Origin: DASRTE01 sp035253685
Lineage (GTDB): Bacteria; Actinomycetota; Actinomycetes; Jiangellales; Jiangellaceae
Assembly (NCBI GenBank): GCA_035253685.1
Contig: DATFBR010000222.1
Span: 1-5,415 of the forward strand
Reading direction: 5' to 3'
Length of the DNA: 5,415 bases
Numbering within the stretch: position 1 is the stretch's first letter; the number at the start of each line of letters is the position of its first letter. Under the pieces are notes generated by a model. That model did no database searches, was not told where the DNA came from, and saw nothing but the letters and a program-made list of their open reading frames with translations. Both the position numbers and the translations under genes were made by a program. Shown here one piece after another: positions 1 through 5,408 of the stretch.

Positions 1-929
1 AGCCGGTCGGCCAGTTCGTGAAGGAAGGCTTCGGCCGGCGAGCCCGCGGCCAGGGCGGCGCGCACGGCCTCGGCCGCGCCGTCGGCCGCCACGCCATGCT
101 CGGCGGCAAGGGCGGAGACGGCCTCGGCCCCGACCAGGCGCTGGAAGGCGCGCTTGTCCGGGTGGTGGTTACCGCTCACCGGCAGAGGGACTCCCGGGAC
201 CGGAAGGTAGCCGATCTCACCGGCCGCACCGGTCGCTCCGCGATGCAGCCGGCCGCCGAGCACGACGGCCAGGCCCACACCGCGCCCGACCCACAGCAGG
301 GCCAGGTCGTCGACGTCGCGGGCGGCGCCGTACTCGCGCTCGGCCATCGCGGCCAGGTTGACGTCGTTCTCGATCGTCACGCCGCAGCCGAGGTCGGCGC
401 GCAGGGCATCGCGCAGGCCCCGATGCCAGCGTGGCAGGTCGAACACGAACCCGACATCGCCCGTGACGGGGTCGACGACACCCGGTGTGCCGACGACGAC
501 GTCCGCCACATCGGTGACGCCGATCTCCGCCTGGGCGGTCACGGCGTGGACGGTGTCGCCCACCAGGCGAACGGGGTCGTCACCGTCACCGACCGGCCGC
601 GACACACGCCCCCGCACGGCCCCGGTGATGTCGGCGACGGCAGCCACGACCTCATGCGGCGACATGTCGATGCCGACGCCGTGCGAGCAACCGGGCCGGA
701 CGGCGTAGAGCTCCGCACTCGGGCCGCGGCCTGCCGACCGGGTGCCGATGACCTCGATCAGCCCGCGTTCCTGCAGCCGCGACACCAACTGGGAGGCGGT
801 CACCTTCGACAGCCCGGTGAGCTCGCCCAGCCGAGCACGAGTGAGTGGGCCCTCGCTGAGCAGCAATTCCAGGGCACTGCGGTCGTTGATGGCGCGCAGG
901 AGGCTCGGTGTGCCAGGTCGCCGCGACAT
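1..929 (-). CDS. ROK-family transcriptional regulator (C-terminus off the left edge)
   Basis: This is a DNA-binding regulator with a sugar-kinase-like ROK fold, probably a repressor released by a sugar or sugar phosphate. I translated 309 full codons by hand from an ATG at 929; ROK regulators are usually about 380-410 residues, so the end is missing. Residues about 13-62 form a winged helix-turn-helix (recognition helix near LSKVTASQLVSRLQ). The ROK domain starts at VGIDMS (85-90) and continues with GTPGVVDP (147-154), IENDVNLA (186-193) and the ROK signature region from VGRGVG (214-219) to GATGAAGEIGY (231-241). The GGTK phosphate loop is absent, GEIGY stands where kinases have GExGH, and no Cys-rich zinc motif follows by residue 309, so kinase activity is unlikely. 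An AGGAAGG ribosome binding site lies 8 bases before the ATG and supports this start. It is monocistronic or the first gene of a unit leaving the window. The ligand cannot be named from sequence. Confidence 0.93.
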   Translation of the reverse strand, partial: MSRRPGTPSLLRAINDRSALELLLSEGPLTRARLGELTGLSKVTASQLVSRLQERGLIEVIGTRSAGRGPSAELYAVRPGCSHGVGIDMSPHEVVAAVADITGAVRGRVSRPVGDGDDPVRLVGDTVHAVTAQAEIGVTDVADVVVGTPGVVDPVTGDVGFVFDLPRWHRGLRDALRADLGCGVTIENDVNLAAMAEREYGAARDVDDLALLWVGRGVGLAVVLGGRLHRGATGAAGEIGYLPVPGVPLPVSGNHHPDKRAFQRLVGAEAVSALAAEHGVAADGAAEAVRAALAAGSPAEAFLHELADR

Positions 930-939
930 CCGGGCCGCC

Positions 940-971
940 TTCCTATCGGAAACAGTGTTTTCAGATAGGAA
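940..971. promoter_or_regulatory. Probable operator of the ROK regulator (32-bp imperfect palindrome)
   Basis: The plus strand reads TTCCTATC (940-947) and GATAGGAA (964-971), a perfect 8-base inverted repeat. Inside it GAAA (949-952) pairs with TTTC (959-962), giving 12 of 16 symmetric pairs about 955.5. It is AT-rich in otherwise GC-rich DNA and lies 11 to 42 bases upstream of the regulator's ATG; the repeat half nearest the gene overlaps the ribosome binding site. A weak -10-like TAAGTT (minus strand, 971-976) touches the far edge, so transcription would start inside the palindrome. AT-rich palindromes are typical ROK-repressor sites, so autoregulation is the simplest inference. Confidence 0.6.
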
Positions 972-1013
972 ACTTACCAGTAGAAATCACTGACCGGAAG
1001 TAGGCCAAGGGAA

Positions 1014-1048
1014 CACGGCGTGCCGCCGAAGGGCGGAACGGCACCGTG
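1014..1048 (-). terminator. Candidate GC-rich hairpin terminator after clgR
   Basis: Directly after the clgR stop, CACGG (1014-1018) can pair with CCGTG (1044-1048), and inside it CCGCC (1023-1027) with GGCGG (1032-1036) around a GAAG loop. An alternative pairing joins GTGCCG (1020-1025) and CGGCAC (1039-1044). No T-run follows on the minus strand (the next bases read GTTCCCTTGG), so it would be a U-tract-free type, as is common in actinobacteria. It would separate the rimO-to-clgR operon from the ROK gene. The placement is persuasive; the mechanism is inferred. Confidence 0.4.
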
Positions 1049-1049
1049 G

Positions 1050-1361
1050 TCAGCCGACCGGCACCACGTCGCGATCGACAGGCCGGCGAGGCGACCTCAG
1101 CTGGGTGAGAGCACCGACGGCCGCGGCTTCGACGCGGGACATCTCCTCGCTCACCTCGCGGAGCACCTCGGACATGGGCAGATCGAGCGCCTGGCAGATA
1201 GCTGCGAGCAGTTCGGAGGACGCTTCCTTGCGTCCCCGCTCGACCTCTGACAGGTATCCCAGGCTGACCCGGGCGGCAGCCGACACCTCACGCAGGGTGC
1301 GGCCCTGGTCGACCCGACGGCGGCGCAGGACGTCGCCGATCAGACGTCGGACGAGAACCAC
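1050..1361 (-). CDS. clgR: ClgR-type XRE transcriptional activator of Clp protease genes
   Basis: This is a 103-residue cytoplasmic DNA-binding protein that is almost entirely one helix-turn-helix domain (residues about 7-66). The family hallmark RVSLGYLSEVERGRKE (31-46) followed by SSELLAAICQAL is very close to ClgR proteins of Streptomyces, Corynebacterium and Mycobacterium, which activate clp protease genes, and in some species lon and other stress genes. I start it at the GTG at 1361, because AGGAGG lies 9 bases upstream and MVLVRRLIGDVLR aligns with the usual ClgR N-terminus; an in-frame TTG at 1427 would add 22 unconserved residues. It is the last gene of the operon, 93 bases after cinA. 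Linkage to pgsA is also known in M. tuberculosis (pgsA3–clgR). The tail ends VVPVG, without the Ala-rich end I remember for family members that are Clp substrates. The identity is confident; its target genes are inferred. Confidence 0.88.
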   Translation of the reverse strand: MVLVRRLIGDVLRRRRVDQGRTLREVSAAARVSLGYLSEVERGRKEASSELLAAICQALDLPMSEVLREVSEEMSRVEAAAVGALTQLRSPRRPVDRDVVPVG

Positions 1362-1454
1362 CGGCCACTCCCTCCTCGCGACGGATGCCGTCACCGACTC
1401 GTTCACCGTACCTCCGGCCACGGACAATGCCGGAGTCCGGGGCCACGTGTCCGG
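1362..1454 (-). other. cinA–clgR intergenic gap, possible clgR leader
   Basis: This 93-base gap is the only sizeable break in an otherwise nearly gapless operon. A -10-like TACGGT (minus strand, 1405-1410) is present, but no convincing -35 lies 16-19 bases upstream. A CACGTG palindrome (1444-1449) and CCGGAGTCCGG (1430-1440) are visible. I did not find a CGC-N5-GCG ClgR-type site. A clgR-specific promoter is plausible because ClgR is stress-controlled in relatives, but the sequence does not prove it. Confidence 0.25.
1371..1376 (-). promoter_or_regulatory. Ribosome binding site that fixes the clgR start
   Basis: The minus strand reads AGGAGG here, followed by nine bases and then GTG at 1361. 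Upstream in-frame candidates are worse: the GTG at 1406 has GGAGGT only three bases away, and the TTG at 1427 has no comparable site. This supports the 103-residue protein. Confidence 0.7.
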
Positions 1455-2651
1455 TCAACGCGTCGGTGCCGCCGTGGATTCCCCGACCCCCCCGGCGATG
1501 CCGCCTGCGAAACGGCGCAGCAGATCCAGCGCGTGGACGACGGCCAGCCGTCGGACCAGCTCTCGGCCGGCCGGCCAGCGCGGCGACGGACGGAGTCCAC
1601 CGACCCGGACATCCGTGGCGGACGCGACGGCGACGTGGAAGGTGCCGGCCGGGCGGCCGTCCTGCGGATCCGGGCCGGCGACTCCGGTCGTCGCCACCCC
1701 GAAGGTCGCCGCGCACCGGTTCCGGATGCCGTGCGCCATCGCGGCCGCGGTCTCCGCAGCCACCGGGCCGCGGCGGTCCAGCACGTCGCCGGGGACGCCG
1801 GCGAGCCGCTCCTTGAGGTCGGTTGCATAGGCCACCACTCCCCCACGCACGACTGTGGAGGAGCCCGGGACGGACACGAGCGCACCGCAGAGCAGACCGC
1901 CGGTCAGCGACTCCGCCGTCGCCACCGTGGCACCGAGCCGGGCGAGATCGTCGACGACAGCCTCCTCCAACCCCCGGTCGACGGCCGCCACGATGTCACC
2001 GAGCAACTCCCGGGCTCGGACGACGGCTTCGGCCGCCACGGCGTCGGCGTCGGGACCGGCGACCCTGATCCGCACCTCGACCTCGCCCGGACGCGGCAGA
2101 AAGGCGAGCCCGCCGTCAGCGCCGAGCGTGTCCTCCAGGCCTTCCAGCGCCGCCGCGACCCGGGCCTCCCGCACCCCGACGACCGTCAACGACCGCGTGA
2201 CCCGGGGCAGCAGCTCACCGGACGTGGCCGTCAGGTGGGGCATCACCTGGCCGGAGACCATGGCCGCCATCTCGCGCGGTACCCCCGGCACGGCGTAGAC
2301 CGTCCCGCGACCCAGATCCAGCCGCACGCCCGGCTCGATCCCCTGCCCGTTGGGAAGGTCCACCCCGGACACGTCGCCCGCGATGCGGGCCAGGGCCGGC
2401 CGGGTGACGTCGTCGTTGGTCTCACCCAGTCCGCCGGTGACGATGACCGCCCGAGCGTCGTCGAGGCCGCGCTCCACCGCTGTGACGACCGCCGCGAGGT
2501 CGTCGCGCGCGTACGCGGCCGACACCACCTGCAGGCCAGCGTCGGCGAGGGCGCGGCCGAGCCACGGACCGTTGGCATCGGCGACGTGCCCGGCGAGCAG
2601 TTCGTCACCCACCAGCACCAGTGCGACCGTGCCGGCCCCGGCGGCGATCAC
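1455..2651 (-). CDS. cinA: CinA-family protein, NMN deamidase with short N-terminal domain
   Basis: This is a 398-residue two-part CinA protein. The C-terminal PncC domain (about 235-385) converts nicotinamide mononucleotide to nicotinate mononucleotide in pyridine nucleotide salvage. It carries AESLTGGLL (246-254, nucleophile Ser248), VPGSS, GVVAYATDLK (271-280, with Tyr275 and Lys280) and TTGVAGPD (321-328). The N-terminal MoCF/COG1058 domain, which hydrolyses ADP-ribose in characterised members, shows VGDELLAGHVADAN (14-27), TGGLGETNDD (72-81; usually GGLGPTxDD) and VPGVPREM (121-128). Only 39 residues separate the DDVTR and GVPREM motifs, roughly half the family norm, so the region with the usual Met-Pro-x-x-Asn segment is missing. 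The middle domain (about 150-225) looks normal. The GTG start overlaps the pgsA stop as GTGA, indicating translational coupling. The name comes from competence-inducible genes elsewhere; no competence role is implied here. Confidence 0.93.
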   Translation of the reverse strand: MIAAGAGTVALVLVGDELLAGHVADANGPWLGRALADAGLQVVSAAYARDDLAAVVTAVERGLDDARAVIVTGGLGETNDDVTRPALARIAGDVSGVDLPNGQGIEPGVRLDLGRGTVYAVPGVPREMAAMVSGQVMPHLTATSGELLPRVTRSLTVVGVREARVAAALEGLEDTLGADGGLAFLPRPGEVEVRIRVAGPDADAVAAEAVVRARELLGDIVAAVDRGLEEAVVDDLARLGATVATAESLTGGLLCGALVSVPGSSTVVRGGVVAYATDLKERLAGVPGDVLDRRGPVAAETAAAMAHGIRNRCAATFGVATTGVAGPDPQDGRPAGTFHVAVASATDVRVGGLRPSPRWPAGRELVRRLAVVHALDLLRRFAGGIAGGVGESTAAPTR

Positions 2652-3250
2652 GCCGCCGGCCCGGTCGCCCGGGGACGGCGGGCGGTCGTCCGGCGCATCT
2701 GCACGGCCTGCACCGCGTAGTCGATGCCGGTCACCACGGTCACGACGACGGCAACGGCCATCGCCGCGACCTCGACCGGGTGCCAGGAGGCGGGCAGCGG
2801 AAGCAGGTAGAGGCCCAGCGCCAGCCCCTGCAGGCCGATCTTCAGCTTTCCGCCCCGGCCCGCGGGCATCACGCCGTGACGGATGACGACCAGGCGCAGC
2901 GCGGTGATCCCGATCTCACGCACGAGCACGACCACCGTGACCCACCAGGGCAGCTCGCCCAGCAGCGACAAACCGACGAATGCGGTGCCGGTGAGCGCCT
3001 TGTCGGCGATCGGGTCGGCGATCTTGCCGAAGTCCGTGACCAGCCCGCGCCGCCGCGCCAGTTCACCGTCGACCCGGTCGGTGACCATGGCCACCGAGAA
3101 GGTCACGAACGCCGCGATGCGGGAGGGATCGTCCTCACCGCCCTCGCGCAGGAGCAGCCAGCCCAGCAGTGGCACGAGCAGGAGCCGCAGCACGGTGAGC
3201 GCGTTGGCCAGGTTCCACGCGCTCGGCTGGAGGTCCTGCGGCGGGGGCAC
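2648..3250 (-). CDS. pgsA: CDP-diacylglycerol–glycerol-3-phosphate 3-phosphatidyltransferase
   Basis: This is a 200-residue integral membrane enzyme of the CDP-alcohol phosphatidyltransferase family. It transfers a phosphatidyl group from CDP-diacylglycerol to glycerol 3-phosphate to form phosphatidylglycerophosphate, the precursor of phosphatidylglycerol and cardiolipin. The complete signature is present: D58-x2-D61-G62-x2-A65-R66-x8-G75-x3-D79-x3-D83, which holds the metal-binding aspartates. Hydrophobic segments lie near 13-35, 44-57, 86-109, 110-125, 137-152 and 158-182. The N-terminal NLANALTVLRLLLVP is typical of PgsA rather than PssA or phosphatidylinositol synthases. Its GTG start is 4 bases after the rimO stop with no obvious Shine-Dalgarno site of its own, so it probably relies on coupling to rimO translation. 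It overlaps cinA by 4 bases. Actinobacteria often have more than one CDP-alcohol transferase; by position this is the pgsA linked to clgR (pgsA3 in M. tuberculosis). Confidence 0.93.
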   Translation of the reverse strand: MPPPQDLQPSAWNLANALTVLRLLLVPLLGWLLLREGGEDDPSRIAAFVTFSVAMVTDRVDGELARRRGLVTDFGKIADPIADKALTGTAFVGLSLLGELPWWVTVVVLVREIGITALRLVVIRHGVMPAGRGGKLKIGLQGLALGLYLLPLPASWHPVEVAAMAVAVVVTVVTGIDYAVQAVQMRRTTARRPRATGPAA

Positions 3251-3254
3251 TCGG

Positions 3255-4682
3255 TCAGCGTACGGCTGCCGGTGCCGCCAGCAAGTCCGCGCCGGCGCTC
3301 CCTACCACCCGTGCCGCGATGATCACGCCGACCCGGGCCTGCACGCCGGTCAGGGTTGTTGTCCCGTCCACCTCGGGAGCCTGATGCGCGGCGCGTCCCT
3401 CGGCCTTGCCGTCGTCGACCGACTCGACCAGCACCTCGACGCTGTCCCCGACCCGGTCCTCGGCCCGCTGGGCCACCAGCTCCTCGACCAGCGCGGTGAT
3501 CCGGGCCACCCGGTCTCCGACCTCGTCGGCGGGGAGCTTCGGGTCGAAGCGCGCGGCCTCGGTGCCGTCCTCGTCGGAGTAGCCGAAGACACCCACGACG
3601 TCCAGCCGTGCCTGTTCGAGGAACGACTCGAGCGCGGCCAGGTCGTGATCGGTCTCACCCGGGAACCCGACGATGACGTTGGAACGGATGCCCGCCGTGG
3701 GCACCCGCTGCCGGATCGTCGCGATCAGGTCCAGGAACGACGCACCCGAGCCGAACCTGCGCATGCGGCGCAGCAACGGCCCGCTCGCGTGCTGGAAGGA
3801 CAGGTCGAAGTACGGCACCACACCGTCCGTCGACGTCATCACCTCGACCAGCGACGGCCGCATCTCCGCGGGCTGCAGGTACGACACCCGCACCCGGTCG
3901 ATGCCGTCCACCGCGGCCAGCTCGGGAAGGAGGGTCTCGAGCAGCCGGACGTCACCGAGATCCTTTCCGTACGACGTGGAGTTCTCGCTCACCAGAAACA
4001 GCTCGCGCACGCCCTGACCCGCCAGCCAGCGGGCATCGCCGAGCACCTCCGCCGGACGACGCGAGGAGAACGCGCCACGAAACCGGGGAATCGCGCAGAA
4101 AGCGCAGCGCCGGTCGCATCCGCTGGCCAGCTTCACGGGTGCGGCCGGCCCACCGTCGAGCCGGCGCCGGACCGGACGCGGGCCCGAGGCCGGGCCCAGC
4201 CCGGTCGGCAGGTCGGGCAGCGCATGGCCCGGGACCGACACGGTGGCGCCGGAGCGCTCGGCCGGCGCCACCGGGAGCAGGAGCCTCCGGTCGCGGGGGC
4301 TGTGCGAGACGTGCGGTCTACCGTCCAGCACCGCACGCAGACGCTCACCGATGCCGGCGTAGTCGTCGAAGCCGAGCACTGCGTCGGCCTCGGGCAGTTC
4401 GGCAGCCAGTTCGGCTCCGTACCGCTCGGCCAGGCAGCCGACCGCGACCACCGACCGGGCCCGGCCGGCACTCCTCAGGTCGGCGGCCTCGAGGAGCGCG
4501 TCGACGGAGTCCTTCTTGGCCTGTTCGACGAACCCGCAGGTGTTGACGACCACCGTCTCCGCCGTCGCGGGGTCGTCGACGAGCTCGAAGCCGTCGCCCG
4601 CCAGGCGTCCGGCGAGCTCTTCCGAGTCGACCTCGTTGCGGGCGCATCCGAGTGTGACGATCGCCACCGAATGTCCGCCCAC
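3255..4682 (-). CDS. rimO: Ribosomal protein S12 (aspartate) methylthiotransferase RimO
   Basis: This is a 475-residue radical SAM enzyme that methylthiolates the conserved Asp88 of ribosomal protein S12 in the cytoplasm, using two [4Fe-4S] clusters. The N-terminal UPF0004 domain (about 4-120) supplies three cluster cysteines in TLGCARN (Cys13), NTCGF (Cys49) and VGCLAERY (Cys83). The radical SAM motif is CDRRCAFC (Cys189, Cys193, Cys196), followed by IPRFRGAFSSR. SENSTSYGKDLG, YLQPAEMRP and YFDLSFQHAS are RimO-type rather than MiaB-type, and a TRAM domain occupies about 408 to the end. A Pro/Arg-rich linker of about 50 residues separates the first two domains, as I recall for actinobacterial RimO. 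I start at the GTG at 4682, 8 bases after GAGG. A TTG at 4799 would add 39 unconserved residues and run through the SRPBCC gene's promoter and start, and a GTG at 4667 is also possible. It is the first gene of the rimO–pgsA–cinA–clgR unit. Confidence 0.95.
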   Translation of the reverse strand: MGGHSVAIVTLGCARNEVDSEELAGRLAGDGFELVDDPATAETVVVNTCGFVEQAKKDSVDALLEAADLRSAGRARSVVAVGCLAERYGAELAAELPEADAVLGFDDYAGIGERLRAVLDGRPHVSHSPRDRRLLLPVAPAERSGATVSVPGHALPDLPTGLGPASGPRPVRRRLDGGPAAPVKLASGCDRRCAFCAIPRFRGAFSSRRPAEVLGDARWLAGQGVRELFLVSENSTSYGKDLGDVRLLETLLPELAAVDGIDRVRVSYLQPAEMRPSLVEVMTSTDGVVPYFDLSFQHASGPLLRRMRRFGSGASFLDLIATIRQRVPTAGIRSNVIVGFPGETDHDLAALESFLEQARLDVVGVFGYSDEDGTEAARFDPKLPADEVGDRVARITALVEELVAQRAEDRVGDSVEVLVESVDDGKAEGRAAHQAPEVDGTTTLTGVQARVGVIIAARVVGSAGADLLAAPAAVR

Positions 4683-4691
4683 GCCATGAGC

Positions 4692-4706
4692 CTCGCACGC
4701 CGCGAG
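4692..4706. promoter_or_regulatory. Inverted repeat with CGC-N5-GCG core upstream of rimO
   Basis: CTCGC (4692-4696) and GCGAG (4702-4706) form a perfect 5-base inverted repeat with a 5-base spacer, 10-24 bases before the rimO GTG and overlapping its ribosome binding site. The core spacing resembles ClgR binding sites, and clgR is the last gene of this operon. The spacer and outer flanks do not fit the Corynebacterium ClgR consensus as I remember it, and such a repeat can easily arise by chance in GC-rich DNA. Confidence 0.22.
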
Positions 4707-4728
4707 CCCGCGGCCTGGACCGCCTCCT

Positions 4729-4753
4729 GTTTCGGTGCTGCGCCGGCGGGTAC
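4729..4753 (+). promoter_or_regulatory. SigB/SigF-type general-stress promoter of the SRPBCC gene
   Basis: GTTT (4729-4732) and GGGTAC (4748-4753) are separated by 15 bases, matching the actinobacterial SigB/SigF family consensus (GTTT or GNNT, 14-17 bases, GGGTA). Transcription would start near 4760, leaving a leader of about 33 bases that contains the AAGGAG ribosome binding site at 4781-4786. Position, orientation and spacing all fit the gene at 4793. Sigma-factor use is inferred from the motif. Confidence 0.6.
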
Positions 4754-4792
4754 GGGCGTCGAAGAACGAGCACATGTCGAAAGGAGCGAACG

Positions 4793-5251
4793 ATGGCAAC
4801 CGCTGAAGAGTCCGTGGACGTGAACGTCCCGATCAGCACGGCGTACAACCAGTGGACCCAGTTCGAGGAGTTCCCGCAGTTCATGTCCGACGTCGAGGCC
4901 GTCCGCCAGCTCGACGACCGTCGCCTGCACTGGGTGGTAAAGATCGGTGGCGTGGAGCGCGAGTTCGACGCGGAGATCACCGAGCAGAGCCCGGAGGAGC
5001 GCGTCGCCTGGCGGTCCATCAGCGGCGTGGACCAGGCCGGAGTCGTCACATTCCACAAACTCGACGACACGACCACGCGGGTCATGCTGCAACTCGAGAT
5101 GGATCCGGAAGGCCTCGCGGAGACCGTCGGTGCGAAGACCGGCGTCGTCTCCAGGGCGGCCGAGCGCGACATGAAGAACTTCAAGGAGTTCATCGAGGGC
5201 CGCGGACGCGAGACCGGCGGGTGGCGGGGAGAGGTACCGAGGGAGAGCTGA
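4793..5251 (+). CDS. SRPBCC (START/cyclase-like) family protein
   Basis: This is a 152-residue soluble protein of the SRPBCC superfamily, whose helix-grip fold encloses a hydrophobic pocket. Members of this subgroup are often labelled polyketide cyclase/dehydrase, but no substrate is known and a biosynthetic role should not be assumed. It starts with the typical strand ESVDVNVPISTAYNQW (6-21), then FEEFPQFM (24-31), LHWVVKIGGVEREFDAEI (45-62), RVAWRS (70-75), GVVTFHKL (83-90) and TRVMLQLEMDPEG (95-107), and ends with a long C-terminal helix (about 118-136) and a Gly/Arg-rich tail RGRETGGWRGEV (137-148). The length is normal. AAGGAG lies 6 bases before the ATG. It has no signal peptide or membrane segment and is a single-gene unit divergent from rimO, with a SigB/SigF-like promoter upstream and a strong hairpin 20 bases after its stop. 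A role in stress physiology is inferred from the promoter only. Confidence 0.92.
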   Translation: MATAEESVDVNVPISTAYNQWTQFEEFPQFMSDVEAVRQLDDRRLHWVVKIGGVEREFDAEITEQSPEERVAWRSISGVDQAGVVTFHKLDDTTTRVMLQLEMDPEGLAETVGAKTGVVSRAAERDMKNFKEFIEGRGRETGGWRGEVPRES

Positions 5252-5271
5252 CCCTGCCGTCAGTCGCCTGA

Positions 5272-5305
5272 CACGAGGTCGATGCGAGTTCGCGTCGACC
5301 TCGTG
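5272..5305 (+). terminator. Strong hairpin, probable terminator of the SRPBCC gene
   Basis: CACGAGGTCGA (5272-5282) pairs perfectly with TCGACCTCGTG (5295-5305). The stem can continue through a T·G pair and GCGA (5284-5287) with TCGC (5290-5293), closing almost the whole 34 bases. It starts 20 bases after the stop codon. No T-run follows, so it fits a U-tract-free actinobacterial terminator. Because it is symmetric it could also stop transcription entering from the right. Confidence 0.6.
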
Positions 5306-5328
5306 CTGGCGTACGACGAAACACCGAT

Positions 5329-5408
5329 GGTCTGGAGCGTTCCCTGCAGACCTCAAATCACGTCGATCAACCTGGCGCCGCCCCGCACCAACCTCATGTC
5401 GATCAACC
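5329..5408. repeat. Hairpin plus two near-identical 15-base direct repeats; possible dispersed intergenic element
   Basis: GGTCTG (5329-5334) and CAGACC (5347-5352) form a 6-base stem with a 12-base loop. They are followed by TCACGTCGATCAACC (5358-5372) and TCATGTCGATCAACC (5394-5408), identical except for one base and 36 bases apart. The block may continue past the window edge. I see no convincing gene in 5306-5415 on either strand. A hairpin with short repeats in intergenic DNA suggests a REP-like element, a regulator binding region for a gene to the right, or part of a small RNA; the sequence does not decide. Confidence 0.4.

Noticed and set aside
18..968. Long plus-strand open frame opposite the ROK gene
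   Set aside because: It is the antisense frame of a clear ROK protein in GC-rich DNA and has low-complexity composition with no recognisable domain.
1430..1440. CCGGAGTCCGG palindrome as a terminator between cinA and clgR
   Set aside because: The loop would be one base, so no stable hairpin forms, and there is no T-run; it is more likely chance in GC-rich DNA.
1453..1458. TTGACC (minus strand) as a -35 box for clgR
   Set aside because: No acceptable -10 lies 16-19 bases downstream (the bases there read CTCCGG).
1533..2720. Plus-strand open frame of 395 codons across cinA
   Set aside because: It is antisense to cinA, rich in Arg/Gly/His as expected for a shadow frame, and matches no family I recognise.
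4683..4799. Upstream TTG start of rimO at 4799
   Set aside because: The added 39 residues are unconserved, would run back over the SRPBCC start and promoter, and the GTG at 4682 has a suitable GAGG site and fits the family N-terminus.
2883..4823. Plus-strand open frame of 646 codons across pgsA and rimO
   Set aside because: It is a complementary-strand shadow of two well-identified enzymes; length alone is not evidence at this GC content.
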